Below, one piece after another: positions 33,965-43,217 of a stretch of DNA of 64,000 nt; the stretch's first letter is position 1; each line of letters opens with the position of its first letter. Position numbers and translations under genes: made by a program. Source of the stretch: Brevibacterium ihuae (lineage in GTDB: Bacteria; Actinomycetota; Actinomycetes; Actinomycetales; Brevibacteriaceae); assembly GCF_900184225.1 (NCBI RefSeq), contig NZ_FXWZ01000003.1, forward strand, positions 248,001-312,000, in the 5' to 3' direction. A model generated the notes under the pieces. That model made no database searches and was not told the origin of the DNA. It saw nothing but the letters and a program-made list of their open reading frames with translations.

Positions 33965-35130
33965 CGGAGGCCGACCGCCTTGAGCGCGGTCGCCGCGAAC
34001 ACCCGGGCGCCCATCTCGAGGGCGCCCTCGTCGACGAGGAAGTCGCCCTGGTGGATGTCGTAGGTCACGCCGCCCGGCGTGCGGGTGCCGAGTCGCACGA
34101 GCGCACCGGGGCAGTGCGTGAGGTACCAGGCGAAGTCCTCGCCGCCCATCGACTGCGGGGTCAGCTGCACGCTGTCCTCGCCGAGCTCCTCCTTGACCGC
34201 GGCCTCGATGATCGCGACCTCGGGCTCGGTGTTGACCACCGGGGGCACACCGCGACGGTGGGTGAGCTCGACCTCGACACCGTAGGGCCCGGTGATCCGG
34301 TCGACGAGCTCCGGGAGGACCTCGGCCACCTGGTTCCAGCCGTCGACGTCGAGGCAGCGCAGGGTGCCCATGATCGACCCCTCGCTGGGCACGACGTTCG
34401 CGGCGTGGCCGGCCTCGATCGCTCCCCACACGAGGGAGATCGCATGGCGCGGATCGATGAGCCGGTGGAGCGTCGCGGGCAGGTCGGTGGCGACCTTGCC
34501 GAGCGCGTAGACGAGGTCCTCGGTGAGGTGCGGGCGCGAGGTGTGGCCGCCGTGGCCGCGTAGCCGCACGATCACCGTGTCCCCGGCTGCGGTGATCGCC
34601 CCGATCCGCGAGCCGACGCGTCCGACGTCGACGTTGGGATCGCAGTGGATCGCGAACACCTGCGGCACGTCGGCGAGCACGCCCTGCTGGATGACGGTGA
34701 GGGCGCCGCCGGGGGTGACCTCCTCGGCGGGCTGGAAGATCAGGCGCACGGTCCCGCCGAGACCGCCCGGCCGCGAGCGGTGGATGTCGTGGAGGGCGAG
34801 GCCGGCGCCGACGAGCGCGCTGAGGTGGATGTCGTGTCCGCAGGCGTGCGCCACGCCGGGGGTGGTCGAGACGAAGTCGGTGCCGGTGAGGTCGTCGAGC
34901 GGGAGCGCGTCGATGTCGGCCCGCAGGCCGACGGCGAGCGGTCCCTCACCGACCTCGCACACGACGCCGGTGCCCTCGAGCCGGCGGGGGTGCAGACCGG
35001 CCTCCTCGAGGACGGCGACGATCCGGTCGGTGGTGCGGAACTCCCGGAAGGACAGCTCGGGGTGCGCGTGGATGTCGCGGCGGAACCCGATGAGGGCGTC
35101 GAGGTGGGGAGCGAGGGCGGTACGGATCAC
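33961..35130 (-). CDS. M20-family amidohydrolase (N-acyl amino acid hydrolase type)
   Basis: A 389-residue M20D metallopeptidase-like amidohydrolase. FRRDIHAHPELSF at the N-terminus, HACGHDIHLSALVGAG with metal-binding His and Asp, FQPAEEVTPGGA with the catalytic Glu pair, and SMGGEDFAWYL near the C-terminus are all present. Substrates in the family are N-acyl or indole-3-acetyl amino acids. GTG 35130 gives the normal length. The 4-nt overlap with the lipoprotein gene implies co-translation. The same adjacency is familiar in Micrococcales beside nucleoside-import genes. Confidence 0.9.
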   Translation of the reverse strand: MIRTALAPHLDALIGFRRDIHAHPELSFREFRTTDRIVAVLEEAGLHPRRLEGTGVVCEVGEGPLAVGLRADIDALPLDDLTGTDFVSTTPGVAHACGHDIHLSALVGAGLALHDIHRSRPGGLGGTVRLIFQPAEEVTPGGALTVIQQGVLADVPQVFAIHCDPNVDVGRVGSRIGAITAAGDTVIVRLRGHGGHTSRPHLTEDLVYALGKVATDLPATLHRLIDPRHAISLVWGAIEAGHAANVVPSEGSIMGTLRCLDVDGWNQVAEVLPELVDRITGPYGVEVELTHRRGVPPVVNTEPEVAIIEAAVKEELGEDSVQLTPQSMGGEDFAWYLTHCPGALVRLGTRTPGGVTYDIHQGDFLVDEGALEMGARVFAATALKAVGLR

Positions 35131-35263
35131 GCGGCATCGGGCTTTCGGATGGACGGCAACGTGGTCACCGAGTCTAGTCCGCCGAACGGCACCGGATGAC
35201 GGCAGATGACGCCAGATGACAGCCCGCCCGCTCCGCCGCTCCCCGCGGTGCGCCCGGCGAACG

Positions 35264-36436
35264 TCACAGGACGTCCTCCCGGCCGATCTCGCGAGCCCGT
35301 TCGACGGCCCTCTTGACGTCCTGGGCGTGGCCACGGTCGGCGACGAGCAGCGCATCGGCGGTGTCGACGACGATGACGTCGGTGAGCCCGACGACGGCGA
35401 CGAGCCGCCCCTGGTCGGACACGACGACCCCGGAGGCGTCGATGTCGACGACATCGACGTCCTCGCCCACGGTGAACATCCCCTGCTCCTCGCCGCGCAC
35501 GGGCTGGCGGAGCTTCGCCACCGAGTCGAAGTCGCCCACGTCGTCCCAGCCGAAGTCGCCCGGGATGACGACGACGCGCCCGGCCGCCGCGGCGGGCTCG
35601 GCGACGACGTAGTCGATGGCCTTCTTCTCCAGCCGGGGCCAGACCTCGGCGAGGACCCGTTCCCGCTCGGCGCCGACCGGTGCGTCCGCGATCGTCCGCA
35701 GCCCGGCGTGGAGATCGGGCGCCTGCTCGGCCATGACCTCGAGCAGCGCGGACGCCCGGGCGATGAACATCCCGGCGTTCCAGCGGTACCGGCCCGAGTA
35801 CGTGTACTCGCGGGCGAGCCCGGCCTCGGGCTTCTCGACGAATGCGAGGGCGCGCCGGGCGGTCGGCGCGGCGGACAGCCCGAGCAGCGGCCCGGTGCGG
35901 ATGTAGCCGTAGGCGGTCGCCGGATAGGTCGGGGTGATGCCGACGGTGACGATGTCGCCCCCGGCGGCCGCGGCGCACGCCTGGGCGATGACCGCGGAGA
36001 ACTCGTCGACGTTGGTGATCGAGTGGTCGGCGGAGAAGGATCCGATGATCGCCTCGGGGTCCTCGTCGGCGATGAGCATCGCGGCGAGACCGATCGCGGC
36101 AGCGGAATCCTTGGGGCTCGGTTCCGCCACGATCCGTCCGGGGACCAGCCCCGGGAGCTGCTGCCGCACCGCGGCCACGTGCTGCGCGCCGGTGACGACG
36201 GTGATCCGCTCCGGGGACACGAGCGGCTCGACCCGGTCCCATGTCGACTGGAGGAGCGATCGCCCGACGCCGAGGACGTCGTGGAGGAACTTCGGCGAGC
36301 CGGCTCGGGAGAGCGGCCACAGCCGCGTGCCGGAGCCCCCGGCGGGGATCACGGCGTGGAAGCGGGCGCCCGGCACGAGCGGAACGGCTGCGGTCTGCGG
36401 GATGCGATGGAGGTCGTCGGTGGTCACGCCCTCCAT
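35264..36436 (-). CDS. manC: Mannose-1-phosphate guanylyltransferase
   Basis: A nucleotidyltransferase making GDP-mannose for glycolipids and polysaccharides. The N-terminal signature VIPAGGSGTRLWPLSR with SPKFL matches the family, and FVEKPEAGLAREYTYSGRYRWNAGMF is the mannose-1-phosphate site block. About 390 residues from ATG 36436; a GTG at 36427 or an ATG at 36466 are alternatives, and none has a well-spaced ribosome-binding site. It lacks the C-terminal isomerase domain of bifunctional enzymes. Divergent from sdhC across about 250 bp. Confidence 0.9.
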   Translation of the reverse strand: MEGVTTDDLHRIPQTAAVPLVPGARFHAVIPAGGSGTRLWPLSRAGSPKFLHDVLGVGRSLLQSTWDRVEPLVSPERITVVTGAQHVAAVRQQLPGLVPGRIVAEPSPKDSAAAIGLAAMLIADEDPEAIIGSFSADHSITNVDEFSAVIAQACAAAAGGDIVTVGITPTYPATAYGYIRTGPLLGLSAAPTARRALAFVEKPEAGLAREYTYSGRYRWNAGMFIARASALLEVMAEQAPDLHAGLRTIADAPVGAERERVLAEVWPRLEKKAIDYVVAEPAAAAGRVVVIPGDFGWDDVGDFDSVAKLRQPVRGEEQGMFTVGEDVDVVDIDASGVVVSDQGRLVAVVGLTDVIVVDTADALLVADRGHAQDVKRAVERAREIGREDVL

Positions 36437-36682
36437 TGTCCCGGCCACCGGCCCCGCGGACCGCATCGACCCGCCGCAGGCCGCCGGACCGCACTCATGA
36501 ATACGACAGGCCGACGTCGCGTAATTCGGGCCTGGACACGCGGAGTCCGGATGGTGGACCGCACTCCCCGGCTCCGCTCATGGAATTCGCAGGAAGCGGG
36601 GCGTTTCGATTGGCACCGGTGGGAAAACCGGCGTAACTTCGGAAGGTAACTCAATTGCTCGTATCCACTTGGAGGATGCCCC

Positions 36683-37060
36683 GTGGCCAAAGCGACTACG
36701 GGCACTCTGTACCGAGGGAATGAGGGAATGTGGTCGTGGGTCGCACATCGCGTGACCGGCGTCGGCATCTTCTTCTTCCTCCTGGTGCACGTGCTCGACA
36801 CAGCCCTCGTCCGCGTCTCGCCGGAGGCGTACAACGCCGTCATCGCGACGTACAAGACCCCCCTCATGGGCATCGGTGAGATCGCTCTCGTCGCAGCCAT
36901 CGTGTACCACGCCTTCAACGGCCTGCGCGTCATCCTCGTCGACTTCTGGAAGGGCGGACCCAAGAACCAGAAGAAGCTGTTCTGGGGCGCCATGATCCTG
37001 TGGCTCGTCGTGATGATCGGCTTCCTGCCCCGCCAGCTCATGCACATCTTCGGAGGTTGA
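36683..37060 (+). CDS. sdhC: Succinate dehydrogenase cytochrome b556 subunit
   Basis: A 125-residue membrane anchor with three helices. MWSWVAHRVTG gives the quinone-site Ser18 and Arg23, and LVHVLDT carries a heme-axial His at about residue 36. GTG 36683 follows GGAGG. First gene of sdhCDAB. Upstream, from 36467 to 36682, I see a plausible promoter region (GGTAACT at about 36645) but no clear operator. Confidence 0.95.
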   Translation: MAKATTGTLYRGNEGMWSWVAHRVTGVGIFFFLLVHVLDTALVRVSPEAYNAVIATYKTPLMGIGEIALVAAIVYHAFNGLRVILVDFWKGGPKNQKKLFWGAMILWLVVMIGFLPRQLMHIFGG

Positions 37061-37066
37061 TGAGAG

Positions 37067-37519
37067 ATGACTGCTTCGACCATCCCGGCCCCGCGCACCG
37101 GCTACTCGCGCCACAAGTCCACCCGCTCGAAGTTCGAGCTCTTCGCCTGGCTCTTCATGCGCCTGTCGGGCATCGTGCTCGTCGTGCTGATCTTCGGCCA
37201 CCTGTTCGTCAACCTGTGGCTCGGTGAGGGCGTCAACCGCATCGACTTCGGCTTCGTCGCCGGCAAGTGGGCCAACCCGTTCTGGCAGATCTGGGATCTC
37301 GTCATGCTGTGGCTCGCGATGATCCACGGCACCAACGGCATGCGCACGATCATCTCCGACTACGCGGAGAAGCCCGGCACCCGGGTCGCGCTCCAGATAG
37401 TGCTCTACGTCGCCTCGGCCGTCATCATCGCGCTCGGCACCCTGGTGATCTTCACCTTCGAGCCCTGCCCGGTCAACGCCGACCCGTCACTTCTCGCGTC
37501 CTTCTGCACCGCCAGCTGA
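37067..37519 (+). CDS. sdhD: Succinate dehydrogenase hydrophobic anchor subunit
   Basis: 150 residues with three transmembrane helices. RLSGIVLVVLIFGHLFVNL includes the probable second heme-ligating His at about residue 45, and HGTNGMRTIISDY is the loop typical of actinobacterial SdhD. It begins 6 bp after sdhC. Confidence 0.95.
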   Translation: MTASTIPAPRTGYSRHKSTRSKFELFAWLFMRLSGIVLVVLIFGHLFVNLWLGEGVNRIDFGFVAGKWANPFWQIWDLVMLWLAMIHGTNGMRTIISDYAEKPGTRVALQIVLYVASAVIIALGTLVIFTFEPCPVNADPSLLASFCTAS

Positions 37520-37548
37520 CGCAGGCCCTACAAGGAGATCTGAATTCT

Positions 37549-39309
37549 ATGCAGGTACATGAGTACGACGTCGTCATCGTCGGCGCCGGCGGCGCGGGCA
37601 TGCGGGCGGCCATCGAGTCCGGGCAGCGCGCCCGGACCGCGGTGCTGACCAAGCTCTACCCCACCCGCTCCCACACCGGCGCGGCCCAGGGCGGCATGTG
37701 CGCTGCGCTGGCCAACGTCGAGGAGGACAATTGGGAGTGGCACACCTTCGACACGATCAAGGGCGGCGACTACCTGGTCGACCAGGACGCCGCCGAGGTC
37801 ATGGCGAAGGAGGCCATCGACGCCGTCCTCGATCTCGAGAAGATGGGTCTGCCGTTCAACCGCACCCCGGAGGGCCGGATCGACCAGCGCCGGTTCGGCG
37901 GACACACCCGCGACCACGGCAAGTCGCCGGTGCGCCGCGCGTGCTACGCCGCTGACCGCACCGGGCACATGATCCTCCAGACCCTCTACCAGAACTGCGT
38001 CAAGCACGGGGTCGAGTTCTACAACGAGTTCTACGTCCTCGATCTCGTCATGACCGAGGTCGACGGGGTCCGCCGCCCGGCCGGCGTGGTCGCCTACGAG
38101 CTCGCCACCGGAGAGATCCACGTCTTCCGCTCGAAGGCCGTGGTGTTCGCCACCGGCGGCTTCGGCAAGGTCTTCAAGACCACCTCGAACGCCCACACCC
38201 TCACCGGTGACGGCGTCGCGGTGACCTACCGCCAGGGCCTCCCCCTCGAGGACATGGAGTTCTTCCAGTTCCACCCGACCGGCCTCGCCGGACTCGGCAT
38301 CCTCCTGTCCGAGGCCGCCCGCGGTGAGGGCGCGGTGCTCCGCAACTCCGACGGCGAGCGCTTCATGGAGCGCTACGCCCCCACCATCAAGGACCTCGCC
38401 CCGCGCGACATCGTCGCCCGGTCGATGGCCAACGAGGTGCGCGAGGGACGCGGCTGCGGTCCGAACAAGGACTACGTGCTCCTCGACCTCACCCACCTCG
38501 AGCCGGCGCACATCGATGCGAAGCTGCCCGACATCACCGAGTTCGCCCGCACCTACCTCGGTGTGGAGCCCTACACCGAGCCGGTGCCGGTGTTCCCCAC
38601 CGCGCACTACGCGATGGGCGGCATCCCGACGAACATCAAGGCCGAGGTGCTGTCGAACAACACCGACGTCGTCCCCGGCCTATACGCCGCCGGCGAATGC
38701 GCCTGCGTGTCCGTGCACGGCTCCAACCGCCTCGGCACGAACTCGCTGCTCGACATCAACGTGTTCGGCAAGCGCGCGGGCATCGCGGCGGCGGAGTACT
38801 CCGCGACCGCGGTCATGCCCGAGCTCCCGGAGGCACCGGAGGCCCGCGTCGTCGAGATGATCGAGTCGATGCGCAAGGCGTCGGGGACCGAGTCCGTGGC
38901 CGCGATCCGCCGGGATCTCCAGGAGGTCATGGATACCGATGTCCAGGTGTTCCGCACCGACGAGACCCTGCGCAATGCGCTCGACGTCATCGCCGAGCTG
39001 CGGGCCCGCTACGCGAACGTGGGCATCCACGACCGCGGCAAGCGCTACAACCTCGACCTCCTCGAAGCCGTGGAGCTCGCCTTCCTGCTCGAGATCGCCG
39101 AGGTCGTCACCGTGGCCGCGATCCACCGCAAGGAGTCGCGCGGCGGCCACTTCCGCGAGGACTTCCCCGACCGCGACGACGAGAACTTCATGCACCACAC
39201 GATGACCTACCTCGATCCGAACAGCGAGGCGGAGGGCATCAAGGGCATGCGTCTCGAGACCAAGCCCGTGGTCATGACCCGTTACCAGCCGATGGAGCGT
39301 AAGTACTGA
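37549..39309 (+). CDS. sdhA: Succinate dehydrogenase flavoprotein subunit
   Basis: The 586-residue catalytic subunit. The FAD dinucleotide fold is VVIVGAGGAGMRAA; SHTGAAQGG carries the His that forms the covalent 8-alpha-N3-histidyl-FAD bond. The dicarboxylate site includes RFGGHTRDHGK and HGSNRLGTNSLLDINVFG. A well-placed AAGGAGAT precedes ATG 37549. The stop overlaps the start of sdhB (TGATG). Confidence 0.97.
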   Translation: MQVHEYDVVIVGAGGAGMRAAIESGQRARTAVLTKLYPTRSHTGAAQGGMCAALANVEEDNWEWHTFDTIKGGDYLVDQDAAEVMAKEAIDAVLDLEKMGLPFNRTPEGRIDQRRFGGHTRDHGKSPVRRACYAADRTGHMILQTLYQNCVKHGVEFYNEFYVLDLVMTEVDGVRRPAGVVAYELATGEIHVFRSKAVVFATGGFGKVFKTTSNAHTLTGDGVAVTYRQGLPLEDMEFFQFHPTGLAGLGILLSEAARGEGAVLRNSDGERFMERYAPTIKDLAPRDIVARSMANEVREGRGCGPNKDYVLLDLTHLEPAHIDAKLPDITEFARTYLGVEPYTEPVPVFPTAHYAMGGIPTNIKAEVLSNNTDVVPGLYAAGECACVSVHGSNRLGTNSLLDINVFGKRAGIAAAEYSATAVMPELPEAPEARVVEMIESMRKASGTESVAAIRRDLQEVMDTDVQVFRTDETLRNALDVIAELRARYANVGIHDRGKRYNLDLLEAVELAFLLEIAEVVTVAAIHRKESRGGHFREDFPDRDDENFMHHTMTYLDPNSEAEGIKGMRLETKPVVMTRYQPMERKY

Positions 39310-40106
39310 TGAGCGCGAATCCCGAGACCACCACCGCAGAACCGGCTTCCAAGGTCGACATCCCCGACCACCTCGGCGGGGGCGGCGGGGAGATCCCGTC
39401 GTTCGACTGCACCTTCCGGATCGCCCGCTTCGACCCCGAGCAGGACGAGGCGCCGCACTGGGAGGAGTACAGCGTCACGATGTACGGCACCGACCGGGTG
39501 CTCGACGCTCTCCACAAGATCAAGTGGGAGATCGACGGCTCGCTGTCGTTCCGCCGCTCGTGCGCCCACGGCGTGTGCGGCTCCGACGCGATGCGGATCA
39601 ACGGCCGCAACCGGCTCGCCTGCAAGACCCTCCTCAAGGACCTCGACACGAACAAGACCATCACCGTCGAGGCGATCAAGGGCCTGCCGCTCGAGAAGGA
39701 CCTCATCGTGGACATGGAGCCGTTCTTCCAGTCCTACCGCGAGGTCATGCCGTTCCTCATCACGAACGGCGCCGAGCCGACCCGCGAGCGGCTGCAGTCC
39801 GCGGAGGACCGCGAGCGGTTCGACGACACCACGAAGTGCATCCTGTGCGCATCGTGCACGAGCTCGTGCCCGGTGTTCTGGACCGACGGCCAGTACTTCG
39901 GCCCGGCCTCGATCGTCAACGCCCACCGCTTCATCTTCGACAGCCGTGACGAGGGCACCGACCTCCGCCTCGAGGTCCTCAACGACCAGGAGGGCGTGTG
40001 GCGCTGCCGCACGACCTTCAACTGCACCGAGGCGTGCCCGCGCGGCATCCAGGTGACGAAGGCGATCGCCGAGGTCAAGCAGGCGCTGCTCACCCGCGCC
40101 TTCTGA
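39309..40106 (+). CDS. sdhB: Succinate dehydrogenase iron-sulfur subunit
   Basis: A 265-residue electron-transfer subunit. CAHGVCGSD plus a later Cys bind [2Fe-2S]. CILCASCTSSCP and the C-terminal WRCRTTFNCTEACP bind the [4Fe-4S] and [3Fe-4S] clusters. Last gene of sdhCDAB; a GC-rich hairpin follows. Confidence 0.97.
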   Translation: MSANPETTTAEPASKVDIPDHLGGGGGEIPSFDCTFRIARFDPEQDEAPHWEEYSVTMYGTDRVLDALHKIKWEIDGSLSFRRSCAHGVCGSDAMRINGRNRLACKTLLKDLDTNKTITVEAIKGLPLEKDLIVDMEPFFQSYREVMPFLITNGAEPTRERLQSAEDRERFDDTTKCILCASCTSSCPVFWTDGQYFGPASIVNAHRFIFDSRDEGTDLRLEVLNDQEGVWRCRTTFNCTEACPRGIQVTKAIAEVKQALLTRAF

Positions 40107-40126
40107 CCCTCCCCACACCGCAGTCG

Positions 40127-40157
40127 CGGCGCCCGGACCTCCATGGTCCGGGCGCCG
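40127..40157 (+). terminator. Hairpin after the sdh operon
   Basis: 13-bp perfect stem (CGGCGCCCGGACC at 40127 paired with 40145-40157), 5-nt loop, 21 nt after the sdhB stop. No T run. A decayed copy of the right arm follows at about 40173-40193. Confidence 0.6.
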
Positions 40158-40214
40158 TGCGCATTCACCGCCGTGGTCCGGACGCCGCGCATCCTCCCCC
40201 GCGATCCGCGCCGG

Positions 40215-40220
40215 TACAAT
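40215..40220 (+). promoter_or_regulatory. -10 box of the carboxypeptidase gene, leaderless start
   Basis: TACAAT, seven bases before GTG 40228, with no Shine-Dalgarno between. Confidence 0.5.
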
Positions 40221-40227
40221 CGGGCGG

Positions 40228-41370
40228 GTGACCATCGACCTCCGCGCGCCTGCCGCGCTCCTCCTCTCCGGCTCCCTGCTGCTCGGGCCCGCAGGCCTCG
40301 CGCTGCCTGCCGCGGCTGCCGCGGAGCCCGCACCCGAGGCGAGCGCGCCCGTCTACGTCTCCCCCGACCTCGGGCCCGGCACCCCGGCGCCCGAACCGGT
40401 GGCCGACGCCTGGATCGTCGCCGACCTCGACTCCGGGGAGGCCTTCGCCGCGCACGAGATCGAGGCCGGCCGCGCGCCCGCCTCGGTGATCAAGCTCCTC
40501 ACCGCGCTCGCCCTCGTCGAGGAGCTCGACGACCCCGAGCAGGTGTACGTGCCGGTGTTCGAGGACATGGCCGTCGACGGCACGAAGGCGGGGATCGTCC
40601 GGGAGAACGAGTACACGATCGACGACCTCTTCCACGCGATGATCATGTCCAGCGCCAACGACGCCGCCCACGCGCTCGGCAACGCGGTGGGCGGGCAGGA
40701 GGAGGCGGTCCGGCTGATGAACGACAAGGCCGCCGAGCTCGGCCTCACGGGGACCGTGGCCCGCACCACCTCCGGCCTCGACGCGCCGGGCCAGGTGACG
40801 ACGGTCGCCGACCAGATGATCGTCGCGGCGGCGTTCCTCGAGGACGACTACCTCATGGACATCGCGCGCACCGAGGTCTACGACTTCCCCGGGGCCACGG
40901 ATCCGGACACCGGGGTGCGGACCGAGGGCTACCAGATCGGGAACCGGACGCGGGTCGTCGGCGAGGTCGACGGCGGCATCGGCCTCAAGAACGGCTACAC
41001 CGAGGAGGCGCGCGGTTCGTTCGTCGCCGTCGTCGAGCGCGACGGCCGAACCCTCGGCTCGGCGGTGCTGACGAGCGAGAACAACACCCGGCGCGCGGCC
41101 CTCGACCTCATCGACTGGGCATTCAATCAGGAGGATCCCGCGGTCGTCGACACGGTGCAGCTCACCCCGGAGCCCACAGCGGAGCCCACGACCGCAGCCC
41201 CGTCGCCGAACCCGACGCCCGAGGTCGGGGCGAACGCCGCAGACGCCGATCCGGCGGGTGCGGGCCTCGACCCGCGCATCCTGCTCGGGGCCGCCGGCCT
41301 CGTCGTCCTTGCCGGCGGCATCGGATTCATCGTCCTGCGCCGGCGCGGAGGCGCCGCCGGGCGCGGCTGA
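40228..41370 (+). CDS. D-alanyl-D-alanine carboxypeptidase (S11, PBP5-like)
   Basis: A 380-residue exported penicillin-binding carboxypeptidase trimming peptidoglycan stem peptides. After a signal peptide (about 1-32) come SVIK (Ser86 nucleophile, Lys89), SAN (142-144) and KNG (about 254-256, in place of the usual KTG). A Pro/Thr-rich spacer leads to a C-terminal transmembrane helix (ILLGAAGLVVLAGGIGFIVL) and basic tail, so it is membrane-anchored. The Thr to Asn change in the third motif is seen in some actinobacterial homologues and need not abolish activity. Confidence 0.9.
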   Translation: MTIDLRAPAALLLSGSLLLGPAGLALPAAAAAEPAPEASAPVYVSPDLGPGTPAPEPVADAWIVADLDSGEAFAAHEIEAGRAPASVIKLLTALALVEELDDPEQVYVPVFEDMAVDGTKAGIVRENEYTIDDLFHAMIMSSANDAAHALGNAVGGQEEAVRLMNDKAAELGLTGTVARTTSGLDAPGQVTTVADQMIVAAAFLEDDYLMDIARTEVYDFPGATDPDTGVRTEGYQIGNRTRVVGEVDGGIGLKNGYTEEARGSFVAVVERDGRTLGSAVLTSENNTRRAALDLIDWAFNQEDPAVVDTVQLTPEPTAEPTTAAPSPNPTPEVGANAADADPAGAGLDPRILLGAAGLVVLAGGIGFIVLRRRGGAAGRG

Positions 41371-41473
41371 CTCGCGTCCCCGGGTTCACGGATCCGCCCG
41401 GTTCCGGCTCCGCAGTCACCCCCCTGTCCACGGCCTCCGGCCACGGCTTCGACCACGTCCGCCGGGGCCCGAC

Positions 41474-42520
41474 TCAGATCGCGGAGATGATCCCGCGTTC
41501 GGTGAGCTTCGAGGCGAGCCCCGCGCCGTCGTTCGCGTACACCCATGGCACCCCGGTGCCGCGGCCGCCCTTCTGCGAGCGACCGCCCGCCCACACGGCC
41601 TCGCCGACGGTGAGCTGGCGGATCGCGACGGCGGCGACGTTCTCCGGATGGTTCTCGACGAACTCGCCGTAGATCTCCTCGTCGTGCTGGCCGTCGTCGC
41701 CGACGAGCAGCCACTTCATGTGGGGGAACTCGCGGGCGAGCCGCTCGAGGGTCGAGCGCTTGTGCTCCTGGCCGGAGCGGAACACCCGAGTGGCGGTGGG
41801 GCCCCAGTCGGTGAGGAGCAGCGGCCCGTCCGGGTAGAGGTTCCGGCCGAGGAACCGCTTGAGCGTCGGGGCGACGTTCCAGGCGCCGGTCGACAGGTAG
41901 ATGATCGGCGAGTTCGGGCGCATGTAGGTCAGACGGTCGTAGAGGACCGACATCCCGGCCACCGGCGAGCGGGCGTGCTCGTCGAGGACGAACGTGTTCC
42001 ACGCGGCGAGCATGGGACGCGGGAGCGCGGTGACCATGACGGTGTCGTCGATGTCGGAGATGATCCCGAAGCTCTGCTCCTGGCCGATGATCCGCACGGT
42101 CGCGCGGTCGACGAGCGAATCGCCGGTCCACATCTCGATCTCGACCGGACCCGGCTGGAAGTCGCCGGGGATCACCGCGTCGACGATGCCGCCGCGGTCG
42201 GCGGTGACCATGTGCTCGGCGTCGCCGACCCGCACCCAGGCCGTCTCGTTCGACAGCGGGACGTTGCCGAACGAGCGCCAGCCGCGGATGCTCGCCTTGG
42301 TGTCGGCGGCCGGCTGTCCGGTCTTCGTGAGGACGACGCGGGCGAGCACGCGCAGGCTCGTCTCGGTGCCGTAGGAGTCGTAGGCGATGACGGTCGGCTT
42401 CCAGTCCCGCCGGCGGACGACGCCGCGCGCCCAGTCGTGATAGCGGTCCTCCCACCGAGCGGCGGTGTGGAGGACTTCCGGGGACAGGTTCAGCGGGGTC
42501 TGGTTCTTCTTCGTGGCCAC
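41474..42520 (-). CDS. App1-family phosphatase (DUF2183)
   Basis: A 348-residue protein of the App1/phosphatidate phosphatase family, HAD-like. SDIDDTVMVT (about residues 154-163) is the DxDxT catalytic motif, followed by YLSTGAWNVAPTLKRFL and LVGDDGQHDEEIYGEF with the conserved Asp pair. An N-terminal beta-rich domain (about 30-140) precedes it. In yeast App1 dephosphorylates phosphatidate; bacterial substrates are not defined. GTG 42520 is preferred over the earlier in-frame ATG because upstream sequence is Arg-rich and non-conserved-looking. Confidence 0.82.
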   Translation of the reverse strand: MATKKNQTPLNLSPEVLHTAARWEDRYHDWARGVVRRRDWKPTVIAYDSYGTETSLRVLARVVLTKTGQPAADTKASIRGWRSFGNVPLSNETAWVRVGDAEHMVTADRGGIVDAVIPGDFQPGPVEIEMWTGDSLVDRATVRIIGQEQSFGIISDIDDTVMVTALPRPMLAAWNTFVLDEHARSPVAGMSVLYDRLTYMRPNSPIIYLSTGAWNVAPTLKRFLGRNLYPDGPLLLTDWGPTATRVFRSGQEHKRSTLERLAREFPHMKWLLVGDDGQHDEEIYGEFVENHPENVAAVAIRQLTVGEAVWAGGRSQKGGRGTGVPWVYANDGAGLASKLTERGIISAI

Positions 42521-42614
42521 GACAGCATTCTCCCACGGAATGCGCGGCTGTCGCTCATCGGCCCGGCGCCGCCCGGCACCGGCCCGGTGCGGCGTCGGCA
42601 CCGCGGGGACGCCC

Positions 42615-43217
42615 TCAGGGGCCGAAGGGCACCTTGTCGAACATCCGCCACCGTCCGGAGGCGTCGTGGAAGTATACGCCGAAGCCGTGGGCCATGAAGC
42701 GGACCTCGAACCCGGCGTACTCCCGGTAGGCGCGCTCGAGCGTCTCCTCGGGCACCTCCTGGGCCACGGTGACGTGCGGGTGGTAGGGGTAGGCGAGCTG
42801 CTGGTTGAGGACCCCGTGGCGGAGCCCGGTCGAGAGCGTCTGGCACTCGGAGATCCCCCGGGCCACGGTGATGAAGACGACCGGCGACATCGGGAGGAAC
42901 GTACCGGACCCGCGCAGCTCGATGACGAAGGGCGAGGTGTCGTTGGCGACCCGCCGGATGTGGGAGCGCACGACGGGCCACGATTCGACGGGGATCTCGA
43001 GCGGCGGGATCACCGTGATGTGCGTCGGCACCGTGCGGGCGCGCTCGTCGCCGTAGTCGAGGCGGGCCTGCCGGAGCGCGGAGGCGTAGGGCTCGGGGAC
43101 GTCGAGGGTGACGCCGATGGCGACCATCCCGTGGGCATCCGGGGTGGGCAGCGCCGGGGTGTCCGGAGGGGTCCCCCAGCCGGGCCCCACTGCCTCAGCG
43201 GGAGAGGAATCCGACAC
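42615..43217 (-). CDS. 2'-5' RNA ligase-like 2H phosphoesterase
   Basis: A 200-residue 2H-superfamily protein with the two His-x-Thr-x motifs at the right spacing: HITV at 66-69 and HVTV at 148-151. Family members act as cyclic phosphodiesterases or RNA ligases in tRNA or nucleotide metabolism. Its start overlaps the 3' end of trpS by 23 nt, so it is co-transcribed with it; whether it works on tRNA is inference. Confidence 0.85.
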   Translation of the reverse strand: MSDSSPAEAVGPGWGTPPDTPALPTPDAHGMVAIGVTLDVPEPYASALRQARLDYGDERARTVPTHITVIPPLEIPVESWPVVRSHIRRVANDTSPFVIELRGSGTFLPMSPVVFITVARGISECQTLSTGLRHGVLNQQLAYPYHPHVTVAQEVPEETLERAYREYAGFEVRFMAHGFGVYFHDASGRWRMFDKVPFGP

